Shown here: in pieces, positions 63,885-64,000 of the stretch
Layout: each line of letters starts with the position of its first letter
Numbering within the stretch: position 1 is the first letter of the stretch
Assembly (NCBI GenBank): GCA_964057225.1
Contig: OZ059895.1
Location: 2,294,001-2,358,000, forward strand
Length of the DNA: 64,000 nucleotides
DNA from: Auanema rhodensis
Taxonomy: Eukaryota > Nematoda > Chromadorea > Rhabditida > Rhabditidae
Reading direction: 5' to 3'
Position numbers and translations under genes: made by a program
The notes under the pieces: generated by a model
Seen by the model: only the letters and a program-made list of their open reading frames with translations
The model's database searches: none
What the model was told of the DNA's origin: nothing

Positions 63885-64000
63885 GATTTGCGCTAGCTTA
63901 AAAATGCACCGAGATATCAACTGATATAAGTTCACACTTATATCCTCGATTTTCACCCTGAAGAATTAATTTTTTCGTTGAATAACATTGTCTATCGTCT
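63885..64000 (+). repeat. Partial monomer 183, first 116 bp
   Basis: The sequence matches monomer positions 1-116, with A84 and T109, and is cut by the window edge. The class cannot be assigned because the diagnostic 3-prime sites are missing. Confidence 0.95.

Larger units (their letters stand above)
1..64000 (+). repeat. Satellite DNA array, 351-bp monomer, 182 complete copies plus a partial one
   Basis: The start motif GATTTGCGCTAGC recurs at 1, 352, 703, 1054, 1405 and so on to 46333, then at 46686 and every 351 bp to 63885. All copies are in the same orientation. One monomer (46333-46685) is 353 bp; no other length change disturbs the phase. Copies differ by a few substitutions each, so they look about 95-99% identical by eye. 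There is no interruption by a transposon, gene or unique sequence. All six frames carry stops in nearly every monomer, so the array is non-coding. Composition is about 31% GC, counted by hand on one monomer. Such long homogeneous arrays are typical of eukaryotic centromeric or pericentromeric heterochromatin. The family and species are not recognised. Both window edges lie inside the array, so its true length is greater than 64 kb. Confidence 0.99.
53004..64000 (+). repeat. Array domain C: A84-only, V-marker monomers, 152 to window end
   Basis: From M152 onward every monomer I read has A84; the last G84 copy is M151. A marker type V appears, with G101 (AATAGCATT) and A130 (AAAAAAGG), plus G296 in its 3-prime part. 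V copies are M155, M161, M167, M172 and M179. S and U monomers fill the rest. The copies directly before V often carry A321 (GCGAATTT). The domain continues past the right edge. Confidence 0.8.

Noticed and set aside
1-64000. CRISPR array
   Set aside because: Direct repeats are 351 bp with no unique spacers. All sequence between any two identical motifs is itself repeated.
1-64000. Transposable element, LTR or virus-derived sequence
   Set aside because: No terminal repeats, target-site duplications, protein motifs or interruption of the 351-bp phase were seen.

Overview
The whole window is one uninterrupted satellite DNA array. A 351-bp, AT-rich monomer (about 31% GC by hand count of one copy) is repeated head to tail in one orientation from base 1 to base 64000. 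I count 182 complete monomers and a 116-bp partial one at the right edge. I found no gene, RNA gene, transposon, CRISPR array or unique sequence. Monomers 1-132 (1-46332) keep exact 351-bp phase. Monomer 133 (46333-46685) carries a 2-bp insertion. Monomers 134-182 (46686-63884) return to exact 351-bp phase. Monomer numbers (M1, M2...) and monomer positions below count from the GATTTGCGCT start at base 1.

The sequence indicates a eukaryotic nuclear genome, in a pericentromeric, centromeric or other heterochromatic block. Insects and nematodes commonly have such AT-rich satellites of a few hundred bp. I do not recognise the family and the sequence alone does not fix the species.

Monomers differ at a small set of linked sites, which define classes. 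P: A213, A263, G278, T284. Q: G213, G263, T278, C284, often G296. R: G213, G263, T278, T284, A317/T318, T341. S: C109, G123, G213, A263, G278, T293. U: G263 with T278 and T280, C284. A marker type V has G101 and A130. Other marks used are G84 versus A84, T322, A123, T53 and C24.

Three domains follow. Domain A (1-37908) is a P/Q/R mosaic with T109 throughout. Domain B (37909-53003) brings in S and U; R and T322 are gone. Domain C (53004-64000) has only A84 and contains the V marker. Inside the domains the classes form short, unstable higher-order repeats (HORs) of 3 to 7 monomers. Examples are a tandem 5-mer at 22114-25623, a tandem 3-mer at 37909-40014, a 4-mer pair at 40366-43173, and V-terminated units of 6, 6, 5 and 7 monomers at 54408-62831. 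This is the pattern expected from unequal exchange and gene conversion in a young, actively homogenised satellite.

Each monomer also carries several dyad symmetries: an 8-bp hairpin at 39-60, an AT-rich compound palindrome at 163-197, a 9-bp hairpin at 211-238 that is perfect only with G213, and an 11-bp inverted repeat across each monomer junction. These are the most plausible functional elements. The only open frames of about 60 codons come from single private substitutions that remove a stop, and I treat them as chance.
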